Shown here piece by piece: positions 11,522 to 23,842 of a DNA stretch of 64,000 nt (position 1 is the first letter of the stretch; each line of letters begins with the position of its first letter). Source of the DNA: Ilex aquifolium. Its lineage: Eukaryota > Streptophyta > Magnoliopsida > Aquifoliales > Aquifoliaceae. The stretch covers positions 23,360,551-23,424,550 of the forward strand of contig OX637391.1 of assembly GCA_951799425.1 (NCBI GenBank), written 5' to 3'. Under the pieces are notes generated by a model. It was given only the letters and a program-made list of their open reading frames with translations. It made no database searches and was not told the origin of the DNA. The translations under genes were made by a program, and so were the position numbers.

Positions 11522-13896
11522 GATCATAGTATCATTCCAATGTCCAATTCCCATCAATTAGAATTTATTATTCATCATTTACATCATCCAAAAAGGAAAA
11601 TTCAAGAGGTGAAGGTCCCTCAGTGTTTCATTTTGAAATTTCAAACTTTGGGAAGAGGTACGAGTACCTCTAATACGTGGTACTTGTACCTGGGCCCTCA
11701 GTTTACCAGATACAGGTACCTATATGTCTTGGTATCAGTACCTAAGCCCACTTTTTCTTAGGTACCTATGTGTGTTGATACTAGTACCTGAACCCATTGT
11801 CCATCGGGCCTGAGCCCATTGGAATCTAGGTACTGGTACCTGTGAGTCTAGGTACCGATACCTGGGTAATTTGATAGTGTGGTATCGCTAATTAATCACT
11901 TAGGTACTAGTACTTGAGCCCAGATTTTCCCCAAATCTTTCCATTTTCAACTCTTAGCCATTCAAACTCATACCATAATCATCCATTCATTCATTTACAT
12001 AAAAAAAATATTGTCCAAAAGAGTTCATTACATGCCCCCTTTATACATATTTACAAGTTCAACACAAATTACATATTTGATTACAAAAATGCAATTTAAG
12101 AGCCACATTCTGGCTCCTTCATCAACAAGGGCCCAAGTGAGGGCCGGCCATCGGCACTTGTCCGACACCTGAAATATGTTCTCGTAAATGGTGAGTCATG
12201 CTCAATAAGGGATCTCCTAAGGAGGCTACTCCCCATCTCAGATGCATATAAAATGTTCACATGTAATTTGTCAATCAATCATTAATTCAAAAATATACAA
12301 TTCATAAATGAATACCACTATGTTATGCCATGTCATAAGATGAAACTCACACATGTAGTTTAACTCGAGCCCTCCACCGGCTCCCATAACACATGTCATG
12401 TCACGTGTATTCATCCGGGCATTCCAAGCCCCCACCATTGATGTTACACATCCAATGACTATTTTATAAAATCATTGAGTCTTTCTTGGGATGGGTATTT
12501 ATGGATTTTCACCAACGGGTATCCAACTGACACGGCATCTATAGACTTTCACTAACAGCTCTACGTACGCCGACACACTTTGTGGACTCAATACCAACGG
12601 GTGTGCATATCCAAAATTATCGGGTCTTGCACCCGAGGGAGAATCTAGCCCTTTTTGCTAATCCCGATCCTCATTTTCAATGCAAACCTATGTGACTCAG
12701 TCAAACCTAGGTCCAACCTTTTTGAACCCACGTCTCAACTCAACCAAGGATGGTGTTTGATCAAAAATATGCACACATCCACACTCGTGCCAAATGTTCA
12801 CGAATGCAATGCTACCTGTGCATATGCAAATGTAATGTACAATTACAATTTCAATATCATGTTTATCATATTATAAACATATTATGAACATATACAATTT
12901 CCATAAACATTCCTAATTTCTCTCAAATTTCAATTATATCACAAAGCATATAATTACATTTCACAATCTCCACTAAGCATGTTATATCATTTTCATTTCA
13001 AATAACACACTTAAAAGGCACAAAGATTATGTAAACACATAGCATGTCCAAAACATCACATTATCCATGAAATTCACAACCAAGCAATTTCATCAAAACT
13101 CAATCATGCAAGATTGGTTTAAATCATGTTCCATATACCCATTTCATATTCTAGCAATCCTAGGTATGTGTTATACATGAGATTTCATCTCTAACACCCT
13201 ACCCATTTCATATTTCAATCTTAGGTTCGAAATAAACATAGTTAAGAAATGAACCCTACCTCTTGTAGTGTAATACCACGTATAAAAAGTCTTGAAGATC
13301 CCAAATCAAATTTTAAATCTTTGATTCCAACAATCATGTCTTTGAGATTTTAGCGAAACTCATGATCTTTGGTATGTACAAGTAGCTCTCATCGCGTAGA
13401 ACAACTTTGTCTCTTGGCCCGAAGAGATTCGACCGTCAGATTGTCGTAGATCAGAGGTAGAAGTGAAGGAGAACTTGAAATCTCTCTCTTCTCTCTCTCT
13501 GTCTTATACCCCTTAAATGCTTGGCCTACAATGCGCCACACATCATGTCTTTCCTGATCTGATTTTATCCCAAATCAATTAAACATCATCCCATTTTAAG
13601 TTCAATACATTTTTATTGAACTAGCTTTAAATTATTTTTCAGGTTTCACAATTAAATTCCAATCATGTTTATTTACTTGCGCAATGCCGGATCGCATCGT
13701 AAAATACAAAAAATTTGACTATTTTGAAATTCGATGAAAATTGTTTGGGCAGCTAGATTTCATGAAAAGAATCCAATGGTGAGGTTCGTTTCATCATTTG
13801 ATTTCTAGAAAAGTTTGAGTTTTTTAACCCGTATCGTAATAGCTAATTACCGTTTCCCCATCTTTAACGAAATTTTAAATTTTCCAGGGTTTTACA
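11112..13896 (-). mobile_element. Solo LTR, relative of the chromovirus at 45-51 kb
   Basis: 2785 bp from TGTGACGACC to GGTTTTACA with a perfect AGAGA duplication at 11107-11111 and 13897-13901. Segments align with both LTR remnants of the chromovirus: about 12096-12280 with 51345-51530, and 12940-13896 with 44925-45963. On the minus strand a TATA-like GGTATAAG lies near 13505. It is not the LTR of that copy; the two are related but diverged. Includes the boundary duplication. Confidence 0.93.
11655..11913. repeat. Array of GGTAC-NN-GTACC palindromes in the LTR
   Basis: About eight imperfect or perfect palindromes of the form GGTACNNGTACC or AGGTACCT, for example 11655-11670, 11679-11690, 11829-11840 and 11851-11862. 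They sit in the terminal third of the LTR, downstream of the putative TATA, at the place where the related LTR at 50.8-51.7 kb carries GCTACCGGTAGC repeats instead. Confidence 0.75.
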
Positions 13897-13901
13897 AGAG
13901 A

Positions 13902-14864
13902 TGTGGTGGCACAAGAGAAGGGCAGTTTGTTTGCTTCCTAGGTTGGCGGCCAGTTGGGCAGGGAGGAGGAGTTGAAGGCAAAGTTAGTTTTTGGCATAAT
14001 TGATCTCGGATACGAGTTTGGTTAGCGAATTGGTTAGGATGTCGTCCTAGAGAAAAGAGTTGAATTTTTGGCAATCTGTTGTACACTTTTGGGTTGGGAA
14101 TGGATGTTTGGGGAGGTTTCTACAGTTTATTGGGGGGAAATAAAGATGTTCAGATCCATATAAGAGATTGGACCATATTTTACAATATTTGCAAAAAAAT
14201 GATTAAGGACATCTATTTACAAAATGAATTAGCCAGGGTAGTGTGCCACATGGCATTCATTTGAATAAATGCGTGAAGAAGCAAAGCCAAATGATGTGAA
14301 TTTTCTAATTTAAAAGGAATAGTTACTTGGAGACTCCTAAGCTAAGGGAAAGAGCAGTTTCTTTGAAATTCAAAAGGATGTGATTATCAAAATTGATTGG
14401 GCTATTGAAATCAGGAAGTCAGTTGAAGCAAGAAAATAAGGTAGAAGTAAACCGCCAGGAAGCCAATGTAACTGTCAATGAAGAGTGCCAATAAAAGAGC
14501 CATTAATCACAGAAAAATGACATGATCAAACCCATTTTAGGTGTAGTGCTTAGTTTAGTTTAGGATCGAATGTTAATGTTGTAGTTAAGGCTGATTCATC
14601 AGTCTTTTGTAATTGAAACTTCAAATCTGATTAATCAAAGTATCCTTCTTTTCTTAATCATTGTTAGCTTATACATTGATTTAAATCTATCGATTAATTT
14701 CATTCAAGGAAGTTCTGAAATAAAGCAGTTGAACCCCAATTCAAGTAGTCGCCAAAAACATTTATGTCGAATGATTTCATGTATTGATCACTGGAGAAAA
14801 TCCTTTGTGCGCACAATAATTTTTGGCATGCACAGTGGGAGAACATTACTAACTTGGATCAAGA
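13902..14864 (+). other. Leader or LTR remnant of the Tat element
   Basis: No coding frame is convincing. Just before the gag start the sequence GCGCACAATAATTTTTGGCATGC (from 14808, quoted here only in part as TTTTTGGCATGC) followed by CAGTGGGAG looks like the LTR end plus primer-binding region of Tat-lineage elements. The expected LTR start could not be placed; the solo LTR at 11112-13896 may have inserted in it. Confidence 0.4.
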
Positions 14865-15791
14865 ATGGTACGAACGAGGAAGCCAGAAAAAGTAATGGTT
14901 GGAACAAATCGTAATGAACACATGGAGGCCACACACAGTAATGGCAACCATGTTGAAGGGAGATCGAATTCCAATCAAGCAGAACTTGTGATACAAGGAA
15001 ATGGTCAGACCAGTGGCCAGACTAGTGTATTGATGCAAGATTTTGTGCAAATCTTGAAATAAGTATTGCACTATCTTTATTCAAACACTAGGTAGGATTT
15101 AATGAATGACATGCATGAGTTGTTGAGTGGCCACACAAATATGTCAAAACATGTTAATAAAATGTCCTTCATTATGATCTGAAATCAAACACTAGAAGAA
15201 GAAAATACCAACCCAATGGTGCTTCTTATATAGAATCATGGGCCTACAATAATTGTACCCAACATAGGGCCTGATTTTCAACACAAAAATCATTTCAATA
15301 TGATGCTTGAAGGGTAGGTTTTCCCTAAATTTTATCATCCCAGGAACCTTAGGGGTAGAAATGGGTCAAAAATGGCTCAAGATCATCCTAGGAGAGGTCG
15401 TGAAAGGCATCCTATGCCACCTATGGATCTAGTTGACGGAATGAACCCTAGACTTGGGGAACAACCCTTGGAACCATTTGAAAATGTTGAAGTTCATAAC
15501 AATATAGCTGTCAAACAAAACCAGTTGATGGAAATGATTCAAGATATATATGGTATTGGCCTTCGAAGGATAGAAAGACCAAACTTTAGAAAGCCACATC
15601 ATCCATTTGATGATTTCAAAGAATTTCGTAGAGTGTATAAAATTCATAAATTTAACTTATTCTCTAGAGAAGAGAATGAATCCACTGTTGAACACATCGG
15701 TAGATTTAAGTTCTGGTGTGGAGAAGTTTGGAATAATGGGAACTTGAAAAGCAGTCATTATTTTCACAGATCAAGAAAACAACAAGTTTGA
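14865..15791 (+). pseudogene. Tat-lineage gag remnant
   Basis: Gag would form the capsid-like particle. The sequence starts MVRTRKPEK, a basic N-terminus typical of Tat-lineage Gag, and is broken by stops before 15372. A 139-codon open stretch (15372-15791) follows, with RRIERPNFRKPHHPFDDF, which fits the Tat Gag core and the HIGRFKFWCGE region after it. Frameshifts occur at both ends. It is the first module of an element whose protease, RT and RNase H follow on the same strand, and it is clearly non-functional. Confidence 0.7.
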
Positions 15792-15929
15792 TGAGAGGTC
15801 TATAATCATTGAAAAGAAGGTTTGGGTATCTAATAGAGTAGTATTACAGCTTCCTGAGAAAGAATTATCAGGAATCTACAACCATTATACATACAAGCTT
15901 ATATCGATGAACAACTCATAAATAGGATC

Positions 15930-16166
15930 TTGATGGATAATGGGACTATAGTCAATATTATGCCTTCAAAGATGTTGAAGGTATTGAAGGAAATGGAAGA
16001 AGACCTTGTTATTGCTAATATAATGGTCAGTAATTTTGCTCGAAGGTTATGTGCTGCCAGAGGAACATCGACAATAGAAATACGAGTTGGGGACAAAACA
16101 AATTTTGCTACATTCTTTGTAGTATACTCTTCATCAAATTTCAATGTACCTCATTGGAGAGATTGA
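15930..16166 (+). pseudogene. Tat-lineage aspartic protease remnant
   Basis: A 78-codon frame with MDNGTIVNIMP near the start matches the catalytic region of Tat-type retropepsins, where D-[ST]-G is followed by VNI-[LM]-P; here the triad reads DNG. Downstream NFATFFVVYSS and a final HWRD fit the C-terminal part of the domain, where a GRDWIH-like block is usual. The flanks are frameshifted. The protease would cleave the polyprotein in the particle; this copy cannot. Confidence 0.72.
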
Positions 16167-16669
16167 ATTCACATCAATGGATGTGTACCATCATTATTAC
16201 ATCAAGCCTTAAGCTTTGTGACAGAGAAGGAAGACAAAGGAAAAAAGAGGATGGAGATACATTAGGCAGATGCTAATCCTTTTGCTACTAATGCTCACAA
16301 TATTAAATCCCAATACTACCATTCAAAGCTTGCTCCAATAGAAGTCAAAAGCAGAGAATTCGAAAAATATGTTAAGGAAAGAATTCGACATATATGTTTG
16401 GCCAAGCCTGGTTCTTACACTCAAGGCTTGAGGATGGAAATCACCAAAATAATGATGAATAGATCATTCAAAAGGTTCTGAAATGACAAGGAGGTTCCCA
16501 TTAAATTCATGTTGTCAAGGTTACTTGCTTACAATTAAGAAGAAAGAAAGAATGCATTAAATGATGCCTCTATTGATTTGGTCGAATATTTGTCAAAAAA
16601 TGGCTTAGAAGAAGCAAAGAGAGGTGTAAAGTTGGAGAATCTTCAAACTGCATCTGTAAAGGTAGATGA

Positions 16670-18740
16670 TTGAAAGGACATGTGCAAGATCCATTGGAAG
16701 AGATCAACTTAGGAGATGAGGCTGACAAACAATCAATATGTATTAACGTTGCATTGGGGAACTACTTCAAACAGAGATTAATTGAATTGTCGAAGGAGTT
16801 CAAAGATTTCTTTGTTTTGAATTACGATGAGATGCCCGGTTTAAATAGGTCTCTACTAGAACATAGGTTGCCAATAAGAAAGAACTTTATGCTTCATAAG
16901 AAACCTCCAAGAAGGATGACCATAGAAGTTACACCCTTGGTCAAAGAAAAAATCGAAATGCTACTCAAAGCTAGCTTCATAAGGATACTGAGGTGTGTTG
17001 AATGAATATCAAAATATTGTGCCAGTAATTAAGAAAATTGGAAAAATTAAGGTTCGCGTAGATTTTCGAAATTTAAATATTGCAACCCCTAAATATAAAT
17101 ATCTCATGCCAATAACATATTGTTAATAGACTCTGCTGCACCACATGCCGACTTGTTTATGAATAGATTTGCTGGCTATAATCAGATTTTCATAGCTAAA
17201 GTGGACATACAAAAAAACTACTTTTAGATGTCTCGAGGCATCAGTGACCTACGAACGGGTTCTAATGCCTTTTCGCCAAAAAATGCAAGGGCCACATATC
17301 AATGGACTATGAATTTAATTTTTCATAACTTGATAGAAAAATCGATGGAAATGTACATTCATGATTTGGTGATCAAATATGATGACCAAGAATCACACAT
17401 AGAAAACCTTCAAAAGAATTTTCAGAGAATGAGAATGCACAAGTCATAAAAATGAATCATTTGAAATTTACATTTGGCGTCTCTACATTCAATTTCTTTG
17501 GCTTTTTATCCACAAAAGAGGAATTGAAATAGACAAAAACAAGTTTAAATCCATCATAGAGGCTCAACTTCCTTCGAATAGGAAAGAATTATAAAGATTC
17601 CTTAACCAAGTAAATTTCTTGGGAAGGTTTATATCTAAGCTTGAAGGGAAAACTATAGCTTTCTCACCTTTGCTAAGATTGAAGTCAGAAGCAGAATTCA
17701 TATGGGAAGCAATACATTAGAAGGCTTCTAAATAAATTAAAGCATACTTACTAAAACCTCCAGTATTGATACCACCTAAGGAAGGCAAGCCATTGAACGT
17801 ATACATTTCAGCAGGGGAAAAATCTATTGTCAGCTTACTCACACAAGACAATGGTCAGGGCTATAATCAAGTAGTGCACTATCTAAGTCGAAGGTTGAAT
17901 AATGTTGAATGTAAATACTCATCAATAGAGAATTATGTTTAGGCTTGTACTTTCTAGCAATAAAATTGAGGTATTACTTTTTTCCATCCACTGTTTATAT
18001 TATTGCCCAAACTGATGTATCAAGCATATGTTGACACGATTTGAGTTATGAGGCGGAGTGGAAAAAAGAATTCTTGCCTTAACAAAATATTATTTCTAAT
18101 ATGTGCTTCAAAATTCATTCAAAGGCAAAACATTGGCAGATCATCCAAGTGTCTTCTTAGAAGAGAATAAATATGAAATTGAAAAGACCATCATGGAGAT
18201 TAATATTTGATGGCTCCAAAACTAAGGCAGGAGTAGGAGCTGGGGTCGTATTGTTATCCCTAGAAGGAAAAATGTTTCAGTTTGCCTATCAAATAGATGA
18301 TTCAATTCTATTGTTGAATAATCAAGTAGAATATGAAGCTTTAACAATAGGATTATAACTATCTAGAGATATGAAAATTAGCAGCTTAATTGTCAATGGA
18401 GATTCATAGTCATTCGACAAGTCCAGGGTTTTTATAAATGTAATCACCATGAGTTAAAAAAATATTAAGAGGAAATTCAATTACACATTCAAAACTTTGA
18501 TGATGTTCAGTTTGAACATGTCATAAGGCTTCAAAATGGAGAAGCCAATCACATGACACAAACTGCATTTGGATTGAAAATTCTAGAAGGAACGAGCGAA
18601 AGAATAGTAAAGATTTTGAAAAGATATTTTCCAACAGTGGCAGAGTTGACATCCATCATATGGATGTATTAGCAGTAGAAACAGAGCCATAAGATTTGCG
18701 ATTCCCAATTATAAATTATTTTGAAAATTCATCCCAAAGA
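16670..18740 (+). pseudogene. Tat-lineage reverse transcriptase and RNase H remnant
   Basis: 16670-17005 encodes the RT N-terminal lead-in (NYDEMPGLNRSLLEHRLPI, KKPPRRM). 17040-17450 covers the fingers and palm in several frames; the catalytic YxDD region reads MEMYIHDLVIK, so the first aspartate is replaced by histidine. 17640-18010 matches the first RNase H. 18173-18358 (RPSWRLIFDGSKTKAGVGAG, NNQVEYEAL) matches the extra archaeal-type RNase H that defines the Tat lineage. Many stops and frameshifts. The frame is cut at 18743 by the copia LTR, and no continuation was found elsewhere in the window. Confidence 0.85.
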
Positions 18741-18743
18741 ACT

Positions 18744-18805
18744 TGTAAAGTTAGGGTTTATTAGAGAGAGAACTCAAGAAGAATAAGAGAAAGAGGCGTG
18801 TATAC
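18744..18805 (-). mobile_element. Copia 3' LTR, distal part (split by A1)
   Basis: Starts TGTAAAGTTAGGG at 18744 next to the interrupted Tat frame, and ends at the TATAC duplication of A1. Its other part is 35782-35849. Together they give a short LTR of about 130 bp running TGTTAAGAGTATTAG to CTAACTTTACA on the minus strand, the size and start usual for Ale/Retrofit copia elements. Confidence 0.82.
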
Positions 18806-20699
18806 TGATCTTGATCCGAAATGTGTACACCCAAGTGCAGGCGGTCAAGTTGTAGTAATAATCCGGTTTGAGTCCGGAGTCGAATCCACAGGGAACTTTT
18901 GTTGATATTTCTGAGGTAAGCAGTGGTAGAGACCTATTGATTGTAACCCTTGAGATTTGCTGTGAGATATGAGTTTTCCTGGACAGAATATAAGATTCTT
19001 TCCAAGAGGATTTTCTTAACAAAACAGGAGATAAGTGCTAATTAAAAAGAGTCACTCTTTAGTGCAAGGATCTGGACATGTAGTTAGTTATCCGGTTTGT
19101 CATAATTGTGCTTGATAACTCAATTAACTCCCATGTCAACAGCAAGTTAATCGGAAGATAAAGATGGATTGTGAGAATTAAGAACATGATTCCGATGTCT
19201 TTTTAGAAGTTTACAAGAATTGCCTGTGCCGAGACTTAACCCGTCTACAAACAAGCAAGTGTTTCTACAAGACATCCAATCATGATATTAATATTGCATT
19301 CTTTAAATGAAGTACAATAAGGGGGAGGATTGAAGGGTAGTCATGAGGATCTAGCCGGGGTACTTGCCTTGAACTGATGAGTCTTTCTATGCAAGAGTCA
19401 TCCGTGTCAAAGAAAGAGCCCACAGTTATACAAAGTACCTTAGCTTTGCTAGATGCAATCAATCATTCAATAACAAGAAGAAATAAACGTTAAGCATAAA
19501 AAAAATGCACAAATATGATTCCCGGATAACTTATACATGCCCTTCCCCTCTTACTAAAGAGTGAATGAGAAACTACTCACTCTTCATGGCTTGGGTAAAG
19601 CTAGAAAAGTGAGTGATGCTCATCCCTCCAAGTAGAGAACTTAAAAGATAAAGTAACAACAAACACGGAGCCAATCTTTAACAAAGAATGGGTGAATCAC
19701 GTTCCACCCTTCACGGCTTTGGTAAAGCTCTAGAAAAGTGGAAAAGTTTCACTCTTCTAAGAAAGAAAGAAGCTCAAGCAATGGAAGTGAAATGCATGAA
19801 CAAGAATTGGAGGGTGGCTTCCTCAACCAAGAATTGGAGGGTTGCTTCCTCAACCAAAAGATGAACTATCTCTCTTCTATGCATGTAAAATGAAAGCATA
19901 AGCATAAAACTACTTTTATAACAAGCAAGAGATGTTGGACTAAAGCCAAACTAATCTCTAAGATAAAGACTTCATACAAGAAAAATAAACTAAATCTACA
20001 ATGTGAGTGGGAGTCTAAGCCTCCATCAACTATTCTACTTGGCTCCCTTAGCTCTCCAACAAGGGGAGTATTTATAGGCAAGAGGAGGAGACAAGAGGAG
20101 GTGAAGGAATAGTGTTTGCCGCCCAAGTCCAAGTGAAAAGCCAACCACTCTGCTGCCAGTCTGTGGAGAACGTTCGAACGTGAGTTGGCGTTCGAACGTT
20201 GTTTCTGTTTTTGCACTAAGGGCGTTCAAACGTTTCTTCTGTTTTTGCACTAAGGGCGTTCGAACGCCAGATGTGTTCTGACCCTTTCACTCGAGTGGTC
20301 TGTTGGTCTTCTGTGAAGTTCAGTTCCAACTCTATGCAGTAGTCTGGTCTTCAATCAACTCAAGTGCACGTTCGAACGTGAGTTGGCATTCGAACGTGAC
20401 ACTCAAGTGCTTCAGAGCTTCAGTCTTCTTTTCTAACTGCAACACGCCTTCTCTTAGCAGTTGAGTCTGCTACAGTGTAATGTGGACGTTCGAACGTGAG
20501 TTGGCGTTCGAACGTTCTGGCTGTGCTCCAAGCTTCTCCAATTTTGGCCTCTAATGTGCTGGTGTTGCATCCAAGTGTGGTACTTGTTGTTCTTGGGTCC
20601 TTGTTCAGTTTAGGGCCTGAAATGACATCACTTAAACTCCATCAAAGTACAATTAGTCTTAAAACGACATAGTAATATGCTAATTTTAAGTGCTAATCA
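18806..20699 (-). repeat. A1 3' LTR
   Basis: 1894 bp, TGATCTTGATCC to GCTAATCA on the plus strand. It differs from the 5' LTR by a short deletion near 19806, a 13-bp insertion (GAGGAGACAAGAG type) near 20090 and loss of one palindrome unit near 20225. TATA (reverse complement of TATTTATAG) lies at 20069-20077. Confidence 0.95.
20171..20514 (-). promoter_or_regulatory. Palindrome array, A1 3' LTR U3
   Basis: CGTTCGAACG or one-mismatch forms start at 20171, 20189, 20223, 20257, 20369, 20387, 20487 and 20505. The three pairs are each 18 bp apart. All lie upstream (minus strand) of the TATA box at 20069-20077. Confidence 0.8.
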
Positions 20700-20714
20700 C
20701 ACTACCCAACCTAA
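20700..20714 (-). other. A1 polypurine tract
   Basis: On the minus strand GGTTGGGTAGTG stands directly before the LTR start TGATTAGC, where second-strand synthesis would be primed. The same place in A2 reads GGTTGGGGAGTG (53739-53750). Confidence 0.75.
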
Positions 20715-22532
20715 ATATTGCTAGTCTGTAGTAATATAAAAAAGAAAAATCTACTCCTAATGCCATTTTCGTAGGTCATCCGGTTGCATTTAGCTTATGC
20801 AACAAGCCGTTGAACCACTAGGTTTACCCTAGCGGACGAGTGCTGTCTCGTGAGGGTTTCCAGGGAAGCTACCCACAAACTTCAGTTGAACAGATGTGTA
20901 TAGGAGAGTGCTGATTAAAGTAAATTAGCATCATGGTCGTTGGGACACCAGATTCTCAATTTTGACTTATATCTCGCACGTCCTTATTTCACAGGTATTC
21001 ATTCTATGCAAAAATTATCATTTGTTACATTGGTATTTGAAATTCTCAATGCAGTAGGAATGATCATTCAAGCAACAGGAATTGTTATATAACAAATACT
21101 CCCTTTTACCACCTTCCATGGATAGTTTCGATTTCAAAAACCTCACGTAGTATACCCTCAGCAAAAGTTCACTCTGATTATAGTGACTTGTTTCTCACAG
21201 ATCGTGTGATCAGAAGATGGCCAATCGAAAGATCACATGTACAATTAGAAAGGGAGCGCTAGTTTAAGGAAGCAATAATTCATGTTTGGCATAATCTCAT
21301 GAAAGGATATTGACGCAATAAACAGTAATACCATTTACCATACCCAGTTTTGATTGACGACATATGCATGCAATAGGCTTGAGATCAATTAGGGCTTTTC
21401 ATAGGTTGTAATGAGGCCAGAGGTTAGTGGCTAACGAAATGACGTCAAAAGTATTCAAGAGCTATCCTCTATTTATGTAGTGTAGCACACCTCTTTCTAG
21501 CTTTTTAATATTTTTGCCCCGAGATTATGTCTTTCTTTCATTTTTTTCTCATTTTTCTTCTTTCTTGGCATTGTCTTGCCTTTCTACCTCTGTTTTGTTT
21601 CAATTGTTCTAATCAACTCTTCTTGGATGATAATCTCGAATGCTTCTTTTTCTTTTCCTTTTTCTGTATCATATTACAAAGAGGATGTAAGAAAATTAGA
21701 TAGCCAAGGTATGTCAAGTATGTTTTCCTGTGGATTGGTAATCATATAGGTTTATCAAAGAAAAATTCATACATTGATGGCTCAAATATGGCTAAGAAGG
21801 GATAAATTTTGTCAAAGAAAGGTCTAAGGCTCAATATTATATCAAAGATAGCCTAAGATCATTTCTCAAGCATGTGCACATGTATGTGTCGTATGCGATG
21901 GTTCCTTGTGGGATATGTCAATAGATCACTTTTAAGTGCGTCAACCAAAGCAAGGTTAATGAGATCATTCAAAAATTGAGAGTGAAAAGAATTTACTTGA
22001 GTAAACATCGATTGTCTCTCGAAAGCATCGTTAGGTTCGAAACTCACCTTGGTGTTCTTTGTTATCTCCACTGTGTATGTCGGCTTTTCCAGGGGGTATT
22101 GGTTATATACCAATTCTATTTTCGAGTCAGATCTTCCTGTACTTTTAAAATAAAAAATATCGATGCACATATGACAATTTAAGTATAGAGAGAATACCAA
22201 TTTTTTCAAGAAATGTGGTTTTAATTCTCAATTGATAAATTGAGGTGTCAAACCGATCATGTGCATATTTACTATAGCATGCATTCTTAACATCCACATT
22301 TGTTCCATCACATTTTAATTTTATGCTAAATCTACAAATGCATTTAAAACAATTAAAAGTGAGGAGTTGAACCATTCATATCTCAAGATATCATTGCTTA
22401 ACATCAACTTTAATGATTCAATTCATCCACAATCACACAAAAAAAAAAACTTACAACTATCAAAGACGAAATTCATAAAAAGAAGCACTTTAAACAAACA
22501 TAAAAACAAGAACAAGAACAAAAATCCCTCTC
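20715..22532 (-). other. A1 3' untranslated region
   Basis: About 1.8 kb between the env-position ORF and the polypurine tract, collinear with 53751-55566 in A2. Mostly non-coding. A stretch on the minus strand (21859-22209 in A1, 55006-55353 in A2) stays open in both copies and shares SLYLNCH, ELVYNQYPLE and NDAFERQSMFTQVNSF, so a small ORF is possible, but its start differs between copies and no domain is recognised. Confidence 0.55.
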
Positions 22533-23635
22533 TCACTCTCCTCCTTGTGCACCATCTCCACCAGGTCCTCCCCTTAGAAGCTTAAGAATCTCATCTTGCT
22601 TATCTTCAATGCTAAGCATGATGTCTCGTAAAGAACGTCGGGAGCTGGTGCTGGTGCTAGGGCCTGCCTCTGGTGGCTGGTCTCTCTCTACCTCCATCTC
22701 TCTCTCCTCCTCTGCATCAAGTTCCTCTTGTACCTCGTCTACTCCCTGGGTGGGTGGCATATCCTGTCTGACTGCCGGGCCGCCACTATGACTTTGGCTC
22801 CTCCGAAAGGAAGCCTTGTTCAATGGCCCCATCGGCTTTTGAATTTCCATTTCTGGCTTCACCCTCACCCCATGGTCTTTGCACAGTTCTGTCACTAGGG
22901 TGCCGAAGGGAAGCGAATTCCTCTTCACATCACACCCCTTTTTCATTTTTGTCAAAATTAGGGAGGGGAGATCAATGCTTTGCCCTTTTCCAATCGCATA
23001 CAACAACCGGGCCATGTCAGGTAAAATTTCATTTTTTTCTTCCTATTGGAGAAAAATTTGACACCGCAATCAAGTTTAACATTTTGTAATTGTCACTTAG
23101 CTCTCCTTGTCTAAAAAAATTTCTTCCCAGTCCACGAAAAATTGGGTACCCCAGTCAGTTCCTTCCCCACTTCATCCATCGCCACATTCTTCCTTGGGGG
23201 ATAAGCGGGATTTGGAACCCGAGGCACTTCTTGCCTTACCCCCCAAATATAATTTTTATCAACGTCCATATGGACTCCCCTTACATATGTTCGAATTTCC
23301 CCGTCGATGATCTCGGCGTTGGAGTAAAACTCCCGCACCAAGTCGACTACGGCCTCACCGCCGTTCCTCAAATAAAACAACCACCCCCTCCTCTCCATCT
23401 CCACAAAGATCCCCAACTCCGCAAAATCAGCCAAAATCATATATCTTTCACAAACAATGGCTTTGTTTTGGTAGAAATTTTCATACCTGTCAGCTTTCAG
23501 AGCTGTGGGGAATTGATTCTTGTCGTATCTCCTTGTGAGTGGTGGCATTCCTTCTCTCACCTCCACCACTTCTTCGACAAAATTAGGCTCTTGGGTGTTT
23601 GAGTTCCTCTTGGCAGGAAGCTTGACTCTTGGCAT
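22533..23635 (-). pseudogene. A1 env-position ORF (Athila ORF / putative plant transposon protein)
   Basis: A protein of about 365 codons starting MPRVKLPAKR at 23635, broken by frameshifts between 23016 and 23110. The N-terminal half (YENFYQNKAIVCER, VVDLVREFYSNAEI) matches a domain found in many plant genomes and often named putative plant transposon protein or ATHILA ORF; that assignment is from memory. The C-terminal half has a Glu-rich helix (VDEVQEELDAEEEREMEVER), a Ser/Thr stretch, a predicted helical segment (IMLSIEDKQDEILKLLRGG) and a Gly-rich tail. I see no signal peptide or membrane segment, so an envelope role is not supported despite the position after pol. A TATA box and palindrome array precede it. 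Confidence 0.72.
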
Positions 23636-23842
23636 TTTTTGGTTTTTGAGTTGGAGGGTTTTGAAATCTTTGATTTCTTTGTGAAAATGGATCTTCTTGA
23701 AGTGGCAAATGTCTTGGGAGGGTTGATTTTTGGTAAAAATGGAGAATGGTTGGGGTTTTGGGGTCTGGGTAGTGAAGAGTCTCCAAGGGTTTTTCGGGTT
23801 TTCAGAGGTTTTGGAGGGTTTTGAAATGAAGAAGACGAACCA

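Noticed and set aside
18830-18900. tRNA-like segment with GAGTCGAATCC in the Athila LTR end
   Set aside because: Resembles a pol III box B, but no box A at proper distance and no cloverleaf can be drawn; it is a conserved part of the LTR.
20820-20880. Possible ribozyme-like motif (GCGGACGAG...CTCGTGAGG) in the A1 3' region
   Set aside because: The hammerhead core CUGAUGA and GAAA elements are not in the required order on either strand.
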